A stretch of DNA of 64,000 nt. Source: Candidatus Allofournierella pullicola. GTDB taxonomy: Bacteria > Bacillota > Clostridia > Oscillospirales > Ruminococcaceae. Of the stretch, positions 6,916 to 16,474 are shown in pieces; the stretch's first letter is position 1, and each line of letters begins with the position of its first letter. Where the stretch lies: contig DXFW01000039.1 of NCBI GenBank assembly GCA_019114225.1, positions 62,001-126,000 of the forward strand, in the 5' to 3' direction. The translations under genes were made by a program, and so were the position numbers. Under the pieces are notes generated by a model. That model was given only the letters and a program-made list of their open reading frames with translations, was not told where the DNA came from and ran no database searches.

Positions 6916-7938
6916 ATGAAAGAGGCATTGGAACAGATCCGCCAAACGGCGGGCCAGCTGATCGCCGCCGCCGACAGTGAGAAAGCGGTGGACGAGCTGC
7001 GGGTGCGCTTTTTGGGCAAGAAGGGCGAGCTCACCGGCATTCTGAAGCAGATGGGCAAGCTGAGCGCCGAGGAGCGCCCGGTGGTGGGCGCCCTGGCCAA
7101 CCAGGTGCGTGAGGACATCGACTCCCAGATCCGCGCGCGGATGAAGGAGCTGGCGGACGCCGCTCTCTCCACCCGCCTTGCCGGTGAGACCATCGACGTG
7201 ACCCTGCCGGGCAAGCGCCCGGAGCAGGGCGGCCTGCACCCCTTCCATCTGGTGCTGAACGACTTCAAGGACATCTTCCTGGGCATGGGCTTTGACGTGG
7301 TGGGCGGCCCCGAGGTGGAGCTGGATCACTACAACTTCGAAATGCTGACCATTCCCAAGACCCACCCCGCCCGCGACACGCAGGACACCTTCTACATCAC
7401 CGAGAACATCCTGCTGCGCACCCAGACCAGCGGCATGCAGATCCGCACCATGGAAAAGCGCAAGCCTCCCATCCGTATCATCGCCCCCGGCCGGGTGTAC
7501 CGTTCCGACGCGGTGGACGCCACCCATAGCCCCATCTTCCATCAGATCGAGGGCCTCGTGGTGGACGAGGGGATCACCTTCAGCGACCTGAAGGGCACGC
7601 TGGAAGTGTTCATCAAAAAGCTCTACGGCCCCGACACCAAGGTGCGCTTCCGTCCCCATCACTTCCCCTACACCGAGCCCAGCGCCGAGATGGACATGAG
7701 CTGCTTCAAATGCGGCGGCAAGGGCTGCGCCATGTGCAAGGGCGAGGGCTGGATCGAGATCCTGGGCTGCGGCATGGTGCACCCCAAGGTGCTGGAAAAC
7801 TGCGGCATTGACTCGGAGAAGTACACCGGCTACGCCTTCGGCATTGGCCTGGAGCGTGTGGTGATGATGCGCTACGGCATCGACGACATGCGTCTTCTGT
7901 ACGAAAACGACCTGCGCTTCTTAAAGCAGTTTAACTGA
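6916..7938 (+). CDS. pheS: Phenylalanine--tRNA ligase alpha subunit
   Basis: Catalytic subunit of the alpha2-beta2 phenylalanyl-tRNA synthetase. 340 residues. The N-terminal coiled-coil tRNA-binding arm covers about 1-90. Class II motif 2 lies around [19 protein letters not shown], and [16 protein letters not shown] leads to a small Cys cluster ([17 protein letters not shown]) that some PheS proteins carry. Motif 3 is near [23 protein letters not shown] precedes the ATG. Controlled by the T-box leader. pheT follows 20 bp later. Confidence 0.98.
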   Translation: MKEALEQIRQTAGQLIAAADSEKAVDELRVRFLGKKGELTGILKQMGKLSAEERPVVGALANQVREDIDSQIRARMKELADAALSTRLAGETIDVTLPGKRPEQGGLHPFHLVLNDFKDIFLGMGFDVVGGPEVELDHYNFEMLTIPKTHPARDTQDTFYITENILLRTQTSGMQIRTMEKRKPPIRIIAPGRVYRSDAVDATHSPIFHQIEGLVVDEGITFSDLKGTLEVFIKKLYGPDTKVRFRPHHFPYTEPSAEMDMSCFKCGGKGCAMCKGEGWIEILGCGMVHPKVLENCGIDSEKYTGYAFGIGLERVVMMRYGIDDMRLLYENDLRFLKQFN

Positions 7939-7958
7939 GGACAAGGGGGACAACACCA

Positions 7959-10433
7959 ATGGTATTACCCATGAACTGGGCGAAGGAATTCGCCGATTTT
8001 GACTGCTCCGCCAAGGAGATGGCCGACCGGCTCACCATGACCGGCAGCAAGGTGGAGTGCTACGAAAACGCCGCCGACGCGGTGGAAAACGTGGTCATCG
8101 GCCGCATTGAGTCCATCGTGCCCCATCCGGACTCCGACCACATGGTCATCTGCCAGGTGGAAGTGGGGCAGGCTGCTCCGCTGCAGATCGTCACCGGCGC
8201 GGCCAACCTCAAGGTGGGCGACCTTGTGCCCGTGGCGCTGGACGGCTCGAAGCTGCCCGGCGGCGTGGAGATCAAAAAGGGCGTGCTGCGCGGCGTGGAG
8301 AGCTGCGGCATGCTGTGCAGCCTGGGCGAGCTGGGCCTGACCGTTCACGACTTCCCCTACGCCATCGAGAACGGCATTCTGGTGCTGGACGAGCGGGACT
8401 ACCCCGACGGCATGCCCGCTCCCGGCACCCCCGCTGTGGAAGCCCTCGGCATGGACGACGTGGTCTTTGAGTTTGAGATCACCCCCAACCGCCCCGACTG
8501 CCTGGCGGTGCGGGAGCTGGGCCGGGAGTGCGCCGCCACCTTCGGCGTGCCCTTCAAGGACCACACCCCCACTGTGAAGCCCGGCCACGGCAACGTGAAC
8601 GACCTGCTGAAGGTGGACATCGAGAACAGCGAGCTGTGCATGCGCTACTGCGGCGCGGTGGTGGAGAACGTGCGCGTAGCTCCCAGCCCCAAGTGGATGC
8701 GCGACCGGCTGCGCGCCTGCGGCGTGCGCCCCATCAACAACCTGGTGGACATCACCAACTACGTCATGCTGGAGTATGGCCAGCCCATGCACTGCTTTGA
8801 CCACAAATATGTGAACGGCCAGCACATCCATGTGCGCAACGCCAAGCCCGGCGAGCACATCGTCACCCTGGACGGCGTGGACCGCGCCCTCTCGGAGGAA
8901 ATGCTGGTCATCGCCGACGACGCGGGCCCCATCGGCGTGGCCGGCGTGATGGGCGGCGAGTACAGCGGCACCTACGAGAGCACCACCACCGTGGTGTTCG
9001 AGAGCGCCATGTTCTACGGCCCCTCCATCCGCACCACCGCCAAGAAGCTGGGCCTGCAGACCGAGGCTTCCGCGAAGTACTCCAAGGGCCTTGACCCCAA
9101 CACCTGTGCCCCGGCCCTGGCCCGCGCGCTGGAGCTGGTGCAGCTGCTGGACGCCGGCGACGTGGTGGACGGCGTGGTGGACATCTACCCCGCCCCCCGC
9201 ACCGAGAACCATGTGCCCCTGCGCCCCGAAGTCATCAACCGCCTGCTGGGCACCAGCCTCTCCCGCCAGGAGATGGTGGATATCCTGCTGCCTCTGGGCT
9301 TCCGTCTTGAAGGCGACGTGGTGGTCTGCCCCACCCTGCGCAACGACGTCAAGCGGGACTGCGACCTGGCCGAGGAAGTGGCCCGGTATGTGGGCTACAA
9401 CAAAATGCCCAGCACCCTGATGAAGGGCGTGGCCGAGGCCCGGCCCACCCCGCGCCAGAGCTTTGACGAAAAGCTCACCCGCACCCTGGCAGGCTACGGC
9501 CTGTGGGAGTGCGAGAACTTCAGCTTCTACAGCGCCAAGTGCTTCGACCAGATCAACCTGCCGGCGAACGACCCTCTGCGCAACGCGGTGGTCATCTCCA
9601 ACCCCCTGGGCGAGGACACCAGCATTATGCGCACCACCGCCCTGCCCAGCGTGATGGACGTGGTGGCCCGCAACTACAGCGCCCGCGCCGCCGAGTGCGC
9701 GGTGTTTGAGCAGGCCACCGAGTATCTGCCCAGCGCCCTGGCCGACGAAGTGGCGGACAACGACTTCAACGACTACCCCGCCCTGTGCAAGAAGCTGGCC
9801 GCCGAGGGCAAGACCCCCAGCGACCTGCTGCCCACCGAGGTGCAGAAGCTCATCCTGGCGGCCTACGGCCCCCAGTGGGACTATCTGGCCATGAAGGGCG
9901 TGGTGGAGGGCCTGCTGGCCACCGCCGGCATCAAGGAGTTCACCGCCGTGCGCAACACCACCGGCGCCGCCTTCCATCCCGGCCGCGCCGCCGATCTCTT
10001 TGTGAACGGCGAAAAGGTGGGCACCGTGGGCGAAGTTCATCCCACCGTCTGCGCCAACTACGGCGTGAAGGCCCGCGTTGTGGCCGCCGACCTGAACCTG
10101 GATAAGCTGTTCGAGCTGCGGGGCGGCGAGCCTCAGTTCGCGCCGCTGCCCAAGCACCCCGCCACCAGCCGCGACCTGGCCCTGGTGGCCGACGAGGCCG
10201 CCCCTGCCGCCGATCTGGCCGGGTGCATTAAGGCCAACGCCGGCGAGAACCTTGAAAGCCTGACCCTGTTCGACGTGTACACCGGCGAGAAGGTGGGCGA
10301 AGGCAAGAAGAGCCTGGCCTACAACCTGGTGTTCCGCGCGGCGGACCGCACCCTCACCGACGAGGAGGTGGACGGCGCCATCGGCCGGGTGCTGAAAGCC
10401 CTGGGCGAGATGGGCGTGACCCTGCGCAGCTAA
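7959..10433 (+). CDS. pheT: Phenylalanine--tRNA ligase beta subunit
   Basis: Large subunit of phenylalanyl-tRNA synthetase. 824 residues, close to the usual 790-810. An EMAP/OB-type tRNA-binding domain lies at about 40-150 (VVIGRIESIVPHPDSDHMVI). B3/B4 editing domain, B5 domain, catalytic-like core and a C-terminal anticodon-binding FDX-ACB domain follow (KHPATSRDLALVADE to the end). SD GGGGGA lies 11 bp before the ATG. Co-transcribed with pheS. Confidence 0.98.
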   Translation: MVLPMNWAKEFADFDCSAKEMADRLTMTGSKVECYENAADAVENVVIGRIESIVPHPDSDHMVICQVEVGQAAPLQIVTGAANLKVGDLVPVALDGSKLPGGVEIKKGVLRGVESCGMLCSLGELGLTVHDFPYAIENGILVLDERDYPDGMPAPGTPAVEALGMDDVVFEFEITPNRPDCLAVRELGRECAATFGVPFKDHTPTVKPGHGNVNDLLKVDIENSELCMRYCGAVVENVRVAPSPKWMRDRLRACGVRPINNLVDITNYVMLEYGQPMHCFDHKYVNGQHIHVRNAKPGEHIVTLDGVDRALSEEMLVIADDAGPIGVAGVMGGEYSGTYESTTTVVFESAMFYGPSIRTTAKKLGLQTEASAKYSKGLDPNTCAPALARALELVQLLDAGDVVDGVVDIYPAPRTENHVPLRPEVINRLLGTSLSRQEMVDILLPLGFRLEGDVVVCPTLRNDVKRDCDLAEEVARYVGYNKMPSTLMKGVAEARPTPRQSFDEKLTRTLAGYGLWECENFSFYSAKCFDQINLPANDPLRNAVVISNPLGEDTSIMRTTALPSVMDVVARNYSARAAECAVFEQATEYLPSALADEVADNDFNDYPALCKKLAAEGKTPSDLLPTEVQKLILAAYGPQWDYLAMKGVVEGLLATAGIKEFTAVRNTTGAAFHPGRAADLFVNGEKVGTVGEVHPTVCANYGVKARVVAADLNLDKLFELRGGEPQFAPLPKHPATSRDLALVADEAAPAADLAGCIKANAGENLESLTLFDVYTGEKVGEGKKSLAYNLVFRAADRTLTDEEVDGAIGRVLKALGEMGVTLRS

Positions 10434-10440
10434 CGGCACA

Positions 10441-10478
10441 AAGGCGGCGCGCACTGCAGCTGCGCGCCGCCTTTCTTT
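10441..10478 (+). terminator. Terminator after pheST
   Basis: A 12-bp stem AAGGCGGCGCGC / GCGCGCCGCCTT followed by TCTTT. Confidence 0.85.
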
Positions 10479-10522
10479 GGCAAAGTTAACAAAAGTGTCA
10501 CGGTTTTGTAGTGTTCCCCTGC

Positions 10523-10551
10523 TTGCAATCGGGGAAATTATCCTGTATACT
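10523..10551 (+). promoter_or_regulatory. Promoter of ireB
   Basis: TTGCAA (10523-10528), a 17-bp spacer and TATACT (10546-10551). Confidence 0.7.
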
Positions 10552-10591
10552 ATGCATATAAACTACTACCTTGGTAAAGGGGGGCTTTGAG

Positions 10592-10837
10592 ATGTCTGAT
10601 CCTACCGCTGTATTCTCCATCTACGACGAGCGCGACCGGGAGATTCGCGCCGTGGTGCAGGAGGTTTACGACGCACTGAAGGAGAAGGGATACAACCCCA
10701 TCAATCAGCTGGTGGGCTACATCCTCTCGGAGGATCCCACCTACATCACCACCTACAAAAACGCCCGCTCTCTCATCCGCAGGGTGGACCGGGACGATCT
10801 TTTGCAGGCGCTGGTGCGCAACTATGTGAATCCCTGA
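10592..10837 (+). CDS. ireB: IreB family regulatory phosphoprotein (UPF0297)
   Basis: 81-residue small protein of the IreB/YrzL family. In Enterococcus it is phosphorylated by the PASTA kinase IreK and tunes cephalosporin tolerance. The conserved body is [31 protein letters not shown], then LSEDPTYIT and [15 protein letters not shown]. Start at ATG 10592 (MSDPTAVFS) with GGGGGG upstream. An earlier in-frame start at 10571 would lie in the SD region. In many Firmicutes it heads an operon with ruvX; here it is alone between promoter and terminator. Confidence 0.93.
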   Translation: MSDPTAVFSIYDERDREIRAVVQEVYDALKEKGYNPINQLVGYILSEDPTYITTYKNARSLIRRVDRDDLLQALVRNYVNP

Positions 10838-10843
10838 TCTTTC

Positions 10844-10880
10844 AAGGGGCTCCGCCGGGCGGCGGGGCCCCTTTTCTTTT
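10844..10880 (+). terminator. Terminator after ireB
   Basis: AAGGGGC.CCGCC / GGCGG.GCCCCTT stem followed by TTCTTTT. Confidence 0.85.
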
Positions 10881-10901
10881 GCCGTTTCGGCCGGGGCTCA
10901 T

Positions 10902-10930
10902 TTGCAAAGCCCCCGGCTTTTTGCTATACT
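10902..10930 (+). promoter_or_regulatory. Promoter of the glycosyltransferase operon
   Basis: TTGCAA (10902-10907), a 17-bp spacer and TATACT (10925-10930). The box pair is identical in sequence to that of ireB. Confidence 0.7.
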
Positions 10931-10966
10931 GAAGCGTGTATCCTGACTTGAAAAGGAGGCGTGCGC

Positions 10967-12088
10967 ATGGCGCCGATCCGGGTGCTTCACTGCGTGGCGG
11001 GCCTGGGCCACGGGGGCTACGAAAGCCTCATTATGAACCTTTACCGCAACATCGACAGGGACAAGGTGCAGTTCGACTTTGTCGCCTCTTTCCCCGGCGT
11101 GTATGAGCCGGAGATCGAGGCGCTGGGCGGGCACATCCACCGCATTCCCTTTATCACGCAGAAGGGCCCCTTCGTCTACACCGCCGCCCTGGACCGGGTG
11201 CTGCGCTCCGCGCTCCGCTACCCCATCGTCCACTCCCACATGGACAAATTCAGCGGCCTGGTGATGAAGCGGGCCGCCAAGGCGGGCGTCCCGGTGCGCA
11301 TTGCCCACAGCCACAACACCAAAAACGAGGGCGGGCTTGCCTTCCAGCTGGTGAAGGATCACTACGGGCGGATGGTGCTGCCCTGGGCCACCGACCTGTT
11401 TGCCTGCAGCCGGGCCGCCGCCGACTGGATGTTCGGCGCAAAGGCGGCCGAAGCGCACATCCTCTTCAACGGAGTGCAGCCGGAGGACTTCGCCCCCGAC
11501 GCCGGGACCCGCCGCCGTATCCGCGCCGAGCTGGGCATTGCCGAAAGCACCTTTGCGGCCGGGCATGTGGGGCGGTTCACCGAGCAAAAAAACCACGCCT
11601 TCCTTTTGGAAATTTTCGCCGTGCTCCACGCCCGCAGGCCGGACAGCGTCCTGCTTTTGGCGGGGGACGGGCCCCTGCGGCCCAAAATAGCCGAGACCGC
11701 CCGCAAACTGGGCCTTGAGAGCGCAGTTCGTTTTCTCGGCCCGCGGCAGGACGTGCCGGCGCTGCTGAGCGCCATGGACTGCTTTGTCTTTCCCTCCCAC
11801 CACGAGGGCCTGCCGGTGACGCTGGTGGAGGCCCAGGCGGCGGGGCTGCCGGTGGCCGCCAGCAGCGCCATCACCGACGAGGTGTGCATTACGCCGCTGG
11901 TGCGCCGGCTGGGGCTGGACGTGCCCGCCGGCGACTGGGCCGCAGCCGCGCTGGAACTGGCAGCCGGAGGGTTTGAAGCCCGCCGCTGCCCTGCCGACGC
12001 GCTTCGCGGGGCAGGCTATGACATTGCGGATACCGCCCGCTGGCTGGAGGACTTCTACCTGGCCCGCGCGGCGCAAAACGAGGAGTGA
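10967..12088 (+). CDS. Glycosyltransferase family 4 protein
   Basis: GT-B fold glycosyltransferase, 373 residues. The N-terminal acceptor side begins VLHCVAGLGHGGYESLIMNL, typical of GT4 enzymes. The donor-binding domain shows GHVGRFTEQKNHAFLLE and the E-x7-E-type signature HEGLPVTLVEAQAAGLPV near residue 285. Start at ATG 10967, 7 bp after AAAGGAGG; a GTG at 10961 is too close to the SD. First of three co-directional glycosyltransferases, probably building a cell-surface polysaccharide or glycolipid; the sugar cannot be told. Confidence 0.93.
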   Translation: MAPIRVLHCVAGLGHGGYESLIMNLYRNIDRDKVQFDFVASFPGVYEPEIEALGGHIHRIPFITQKGPFVYTAALDRVLRSALRYPIVHSHMDKFSGLVMKRAAKAGVPVRIAHSHNTKNEGGLAFQLVKDHYGRMVLPWATDLFACSRAAADWMFGAKAAEAHILFNGVQPEDFAPDAGTRRRIRAELGIAESTFAAGHVGRFTEQKNHAFLLEIFAVLHARRPDSVLLLAGDGPLRPKIAETARKLGLESAVRFLGPRQDVPALLSAMDCFVFPSHHEGLPVTLVEAQAAGLPVAASSAITDEVCITPLVRRLGLDVPAGDWAAAALELAAGGFEARRCPADALRGAGYDIADTARWLEDFYLARAAQNEE

Positions 12089-12093
12089 ACGCC

Positions 12094-13074
12094 ATGGAAC
12101 GACCGCTCATCACGGTGATCGTGCTGGTCTACAATGCGGGGGACTATCTTGCCCCCTGCCTTTCGAGCATTGCCCGCCAGACCCTGACCGATTTTGAGCT
12201 GCTGCTGGTGGACAACGGCAGCACCGACGGCTCGGGCGAAGCCTGCGACGCCTTTGCCAAAACGGAACCCCGCTGCCGGGTGCTCCACCAGGAGAATCTG
12301 GGCATTATCGGCGGCCGGGGCGCGGGAGTGCGGGCCGCCCGGGGCGAGTATCTGGCCTTTGTGGATTCGGACGACCTGCTCCACCGGCGCATGCTGGAAG
12401 TGCTGGCGGCCGGCTGCAAAACCAGCGGCCTGCCGGTGGCCTGCTGCCGTTTTCTGCCCTTCTTGGGCGGGCAGCCCCCCGAAGTGGCGGACGAGCCGGG
12501 CGAGCGGCTGCGCTTTGAGGCCCCCCGCCAGCTGGACGCCCTGCTCCACGACAAGCGGGTGGAATACAGCCTGTGCAACAAGCTCTATCACCGCAGCCTG
12601 TTTGAAAACTTCGACTTCTCCTCCCCGGTCATCTACAACGAGGACCTTTATCTCAACTGGCACATCCTGCAGCGGGTGCCGGGCATGGCCTTTGTGGATC
12701 TGGTGGGCTATTTCTACCGCCAGCACGCGGCCTCCACCACCCACCGGCCCCTGAACCGCCGGGCGCTGGAGGACCAGCTGTTCGTGGCCTCCACCATTTT
12801 GGCGGAAGCGGAGGGCGGCGCGCTGGAACCCTCGGTGCGGGCCTTTTATTACGAAAAGCTGCTGTATCTGGACAGCATGATCCTGCGGCAGGAAAACGCC
12901 CGGGATTTCTGCGCCGACCATCTGCGGCTGCGCAGCCAGCTGCGCACGGGGCTGGTCCAGGCCCTTGCCTCCGCCGATCTGCCTCTCAAGATGAAGGGGG
13001 CGGCGCTGGCGGCCTGCCTGCCGGGGCCCTTCTACCGGTGGCTGTGCCGTCTGCTGCTCACCGACCGCCGCTGA
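12094..13074 (+). CDS. Glycosyltransferase family 2 protein
   Basis: GT-A fold glycosyltransferase, 326 residues. N-terminal LITVIVLVYNAGDYLAPCLSSI and LLVDNGSTDGSGE, and the DxD-type metal site in YLAFVDSDDLLH. The second half carries YNEDLYLNWHILQ, common in GT2 enzymes acting on surface polysaccharides. ATG 12094 follows AGGAG by 8 bp; the in-frame GTG at 12085 overlaps the SD. It begins 5 bp after the GT4 gene and is co-transcribed with it. Confidence 0.93.
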   Translation: MERPLITVIVLVYNAGDYLAPCLSSIARQTLTDFELLLVDNGSTDGSGEACDAFAKTEPRCRVLHQENLGIIGGRGAGVRAARGEYLAFVDSDDLLHRRMLEVLAAGCKTSGLPVACCRFLPFLGGQPPEVADEPGERLRFEAPRQLDALLHDKRVEYSLCNKLYHRSLFENFDFSSPVIYNEDLYLNWHILQRVPGMAFVDLVGYFYRQHAASTTHRPLNRRALEDQLFVASTILAEAEGGALEPSVRAFYYEKLLYLDSMILRQENARDFCADHLRLRSQLRTGLVQALASADLPLKMKGAALAACLPGPFYRWLCRLLLTDRR

Positions 13075-13111
13075 TCTTCGACCGCCCGCGTTCCGGGCGA
13101 GGTGTTTTTCT

Positions 13112-14350
13112 ATGAAACTGCTCTTTATTCTGGACACGGTGGAGTTTCCCCTGGCCCCCACGCCCGCGCTGGCGCGGCGGGCCGCCGCCCTTCTGGCGCA
13201 GCGGGGCCACACCGTGCACCTTTTGGAATTGTGGGACGGGCAGACCCCGCCGCCCGCCGCCCCGGGGTGCGAAAGCCACCTGCTGGCCTTTGGCGACGAG
13301 AGGCGGATGAACGAGGCGCTGGAGTTTGGCCGCGCCGGGGGCACGCCGGTGCCCCTGCGCCTTGCCCGTCTTGCCGCAAAACCCGACGCCGCGCTGGCGG
13401 CGGTGCGGCAGATCGGCCTGAAGCGGCCCCGCCGCCTGGTGGCCGCCCGCAGCGCCATCGAGCGGCTGGATGCGGCCCACGGCTTTGACGCCGCCGTGGC
13501 GGTGGCCGCCCCCTATGCCGGCAGCTTTGCGCTGGCCGAGGCCGCCGTGCCCTGCACCAAAATCGACTGGCAGATGGACCCCTACGCGGCCAACGCCAGC
13601 TATTCCGCCCCCGGCGCGTGGGCCAGGGAGCGGCAGCTGGCGGAAGCGATGGACAAGCTGCTGGTGGCCCCTGCCATGGCCCGCTACTACGCCCCCGGCG
13701 CGCCGCTGGAGGGCTTTGCCGGGCGCATGCAGGTGCTGGACTTTCCCAGCCTTGTGCCTCCCGTCCCCGCCGCAAATGCGGTGAAAAGCGAGGCCGGACG
13801 GCGGCGGTGCGTTTTTGTGGGCAGCCTCTACCCCGCCCTGCGCACCCCCCACTACGCCTTGGAGCTGTTCCGGGCGCTGAACGACCCGGACTGGGAGCTG
13901 GTGTTCGTGGGCGGCGGCTGGGACAACTACCCCGCCGATCTGCCCGAGGCCTGCCGGGCCGTTCTGGGCGAGCGGCTGGTCATCACCGGGCCCCTGCCCA
14001 AGGCGCGGGCCGAGGAGTATCTGGCGGGCGCGGACGTGCTGCTGAGCCTGGGCAACGACCTGGACAACCAGGTGCCCAGCAAGCTGTTTGAGTACTTTGC
14101 CGCGGGCAAACCGGTGCTCCACCTGGCAAAGCGGGCGGACGACCCCTGTCTTGACTATTTTGAACGCTGGCCGCTGGCTCTGTGCCTTTTTGAGAGCGAA
14201 GGCACGGGCGGCGATGTTACCGGGCGGCTGGGCCGGTTCCTTGCGGAAAACGGGTCCAGAATGCTGCCCTTTGAGGAGGCGGCCCGCCTGTTCGCCGGAA
14301 ACACGCCCGAACACGGCGCCGACGTGCTGGAAGCGGCGGCTTCCTGCTGA
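13112..14350 (+). CDS. Glycosyltransferase (GT-B fold, GT4-like)
   Basis: 412 residues. The N-terminus (MKLLFILDTVEFPLAPTPALARRAAALLAQRGHTVHLLEL) looks like a GT-B Rossmann half. The C-terminal half has the donor-site signature region NQVPSKLFEYFAAGKPVLHL near residue 325, and VFVGSLYPALRTPHYALELF at the domain start. SD is weak (GGGCGAGG). Third gene of the operon. No Walker or transmembrane segment. Substrate unknown. Confidence 0.85.
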   Translation: MKLLFILDTVEFPLAPTPALARRAAALLAQRGHTVHLLELWDGQTPPPAAPGCESHLLAFGDERRMNEALEFGRAGGTPVPLRLARLAAKPDAALAAVRQIGLKRPRRLVAARSAIERLDAAHGFDAAVAVAAPYAGSFALAEAAVPCTKIDWQMDPYAANASYSAPGAWARERQLAEAMDKLLVAPAMARYYAPGAPLEGFAGRMQVLDFPSLVPPVPAANAVKSEAGRRRCVFVGSLYPALRTPHYALELFRALNDPDWELVFVGGGWDNYPADLPEACRAVLGERLVITGPLPKARAEEYLAGADVLLSLGNDLDNQVPSKLFEYFAAGKPVLHLAKRADDPCLDYFERWPLALCLFESEGTGGDVTGRLGRFLAENGSRMLPFEEAARLFAGNTPEHGADVLEAAASC

Positions 14351-14362
14351 ATCCCACACAAA

Positions 14363-14407
14363 AAGCCCCTGTGCCGGAGCAGTTCCCGGCACAGGGGCTT
14401 TGTTTTT
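14363..14407 (+). terminator. Bidirectional terminator closing the glycosyltransferase operon
   Basis: A long stem AAGCCCCTGTGCCGG / CCGGCACAGGGGCTT is followed by TGTTTTT on plus and TTTTTG on minus. Confidence 0.9.
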
Positions 14408-14460
14408 ATGTTCCGGGCAGCAGGGCGGGCTGCCTTTTGCGGCACAGCCCGTTCCTACGG

Positions 14461-16371
14461 TCAGGTCTCGTCATCCGCCAGGCGCACCTTGTCCCACACG
14501 GAGGGCCATGTCTCCTGGGTGAACTCTTTCACGGCCACGCTCTCGTCCCATTCCATGCGCAGCAGTTTGCCCCGATAGGGCGACAACTCCACATACGGCG
14601 TGTCGGGGCTCAGGTCCAGGCATTCCAGGAATGCGTCGCTGACCTCATCCGGCGCGCAGAACACGATGAAGTCATATTCCAGGGCTTTTGCGGCGGTGAG
14701 AAGCTCATCGCCCTGCACAAAGAGGATGTCGCTGCTGTTCAGGGCATAGCGGGCCACGTATCTTTCGCTCCAGGTATCCACCTGGTTGGCGTTGGTATAG
14801 AGCAGGTAGCTCGCCCGGTCAGGCAGGCCGTACTGCGCCTTCAGGTCCAGCCAGTAGTTCTGGCGGGCGTCGGCCGACACCGCCCGGGCGGAACGCCACA
14901 GGTTGGACGCGTCTCCATAGGCCGCGGCAAAGCCGGCGGAGAAAACGGTCAGCACGGCGCAAAGCACGAATGCCTGCCACTGGCGTGCCCCGGCGGGAAG
15001 CAGCCCATGCAGGCGGCCCGGCTCCTCCAGCGCCGGCTCCAGATTCACCAGCACCAGAATGATCGCCGCCGCGGGCAGACACTCGAAATAGCTGTCCGCA
15101 TAGCGTCCGATACTGGCGAGGACCACCATTTCTTCCGCGCTCATGGAGAACAAATAGGTCCCGGCCAGCGCGGCCACATACACGGCAGTGGTCGCGGCCC
15201 AGGCGGCGGCAAATCCCGCTGCCGCGCGCCAGCGCACAGCCTTCAGCACGGCCAGCAGCACACACACCAGCAGGAACGCCGCCGAAAAAGCATACAGGCG
15301 CAGCACCGCCGGGTCCAGCGCCGACATCCAGAATCCGGCGAACTCTTTCCAGAACTCGGCAATGGACTCGGGGGTCTTGTCGCCCAGCCGCTCGGCATAG
15401 GCCGTGAGGGAGGCGGCGTGCTTGCTGCTCTCCCCATCCACAAAGACCTGCTTCACATGCACCTGCCACAGCCACCAGGTAAGGGCAGGCGCCGCCAGGG
15501 GCAGGGCGGCGAAGCCGGCGGCTTTGAGGCTGCGTTTCTGCCCGTTCCGCACCAGCAGCACCACCAGGGGAATGCCACACAGCACCACAAAAAACATGCC
15601 GCTGTTTTTCAGGATGGCCAAAAAGCACAGCACCGGCAGCACCGCCGCCAGGGCCCGTTTGGGTTCCCGGCGCAGCGCCGCGGTGGCGGCCCAGGCTGCC
15701 ACGGTGAGAACGGTGAGCACTCCGTCCACCCGCAGCTCCCGATACGCCATGCTCGCGCAGGCCATGTAAACGGCGTAGCCCAGCACCGCCGCGCCGGCGT
15801 ACCACCGCTTTTTGCACAGCGGCGCAAAGGCCAGCATGGCCGCCAAAAACAGCAGGCTCTGGGCAAAGACCATGCTCCCGTCGGAAAAGCCGGTGAGGTT
15901 GCACACCAGCTTGATCCACAGGGCGGCCGCGGGCGGATAGTCCACATATTCCACCGCCAGATCGCCCATGTTGGGCAGGCGGCCGTTGTTCAGGATGGTC
16001 TTGGCGGCGATGGCCCAGTGGGCCAGGGAGTCATGCTCGTCGATGATCCTTCCCCGCTCCAGCAGCAGGGTGGCTCCCGCCGCCGCAAGGAACAACACCA
16101 CCGAAATGCAGACGAAGGGGCGCAGCGCCTTCCATTTTTCCCGGATGACGCAGCCGACCGCCAGCACCGGGCCCGCCAGATACAGCGCCAGCTGCACCGG
16201 CCAGATCACGTTCAGCAGGGCCGCGGCATAGATCACCAGGCTGGCGCCGCACATGGCTGCCAGCGGAGTGAGGGCGGCCGGCAGCTTTGCCCGGCAGCTG
16301 AGCCAGACACACCAGCAGCCCAGCCATGCGAAAAAGGCACCGGCGCGCAGCGCCAGAAGTATCGTATGCAC
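14461..16371 (-). CDS. Large polytopic membrane protein, probable GT-C type glycosyltransferase
   Basis: 636 residues with roughly a dozen hydrophobic segments and a soluble C-terminal tail of about 130 residues. The first extracytoplasmic loop, with an acidic pair in RIIDEHDSLAHWAIAAKTILN, is like the catalytic loop of GT-C enzymes that use lipid-linked sugars. Next comes DYPPAAALWIKL, similar to the YPPxx motif of such proteins. Start is a GTG at 16371 with AAAGGAGG 10 bp upstream. It converges on the three plus-strand glycosyltransferases, so a surface-glycan role fits. No specific family hit can be claimed by eye. Confidence 0.75.
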   Translation of the reverse strand: MHTILLALRAGAFFAWLGCWCVWLSCRAKLPAALTPLAAMCGASLVIYAAALLNVIWPVQLALYLAGPVLAVGCVIREKWKALRPFVCISVVLFLAAAGATLLLERGRIIDEHDSLAHWAIAAKTILNNGRLPNMGDLAVEYVDYPPAAALWIKLVCNLTGFSDGSMVFAQSLLFLAAMLAFAPLCKKRWYAGAAVLGYAVYMACASMAYRELRVDGVLTVLTVAAWAATAALRREPKRALAAVLPVLCFLAILKNSGMFFVVLCGIPLVVLLVRNGQKRSLKAAGFAALPLAAPALTWWLWQVHVKQVFVDGESSKHAASLTAYAERLGDKTPESIAEFWKEFAGFWMSALDPAVLRLYAFSAAFLLVCVLLAVLKAVRWRAAAGFAAAWAATTAVYVAALAGTYLFSMSAEEMVVLASIGRYADSYFECLPAAAIILVLVNLEPALEEPGRLHGLLPAGARQWQAFVLCAVLTVFSAGFAAAYGDASNLWRSARAVSADARQNYWLDLKAQYGLPDRASYLLYTNANQVDTWSERYVARYALNSSDILFVQGDELLTAAKALEYDFIVFCAPDEVSDAFLECLDLSPDTPYVELSPYRGKLLRMEWDESVAVKEFTQETWPSVWDKVRLADDET

Positions 16372-16400
16372 CGATCTCAGTCCTCCTTTTGCCGCAAACG

Positions 16401-16442
16401 GAAAAAGCGGGCACGGCCTCCCGGAGAGGTGGCCGGACCCGC
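16401..16442 (-). terminator. Terminator after the CD1247-type gene
   Basis: Minus strand stem GCGGG.CCGGCC / GGCC..CCCGC followed by TTTTTCC (16406-16401). Confidence 0.7.
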
Positions 16443-16474
16443 CTTTCGGGCCGGAACGCGGCCCGCGCTACAGC

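Noticed and set aside
7965..10454. 829-codon minus-strand open frame opposite pheT
   Set aside because: Antisense mirror of pheT with repetitive His/Ala/Gly composition and no start signals.
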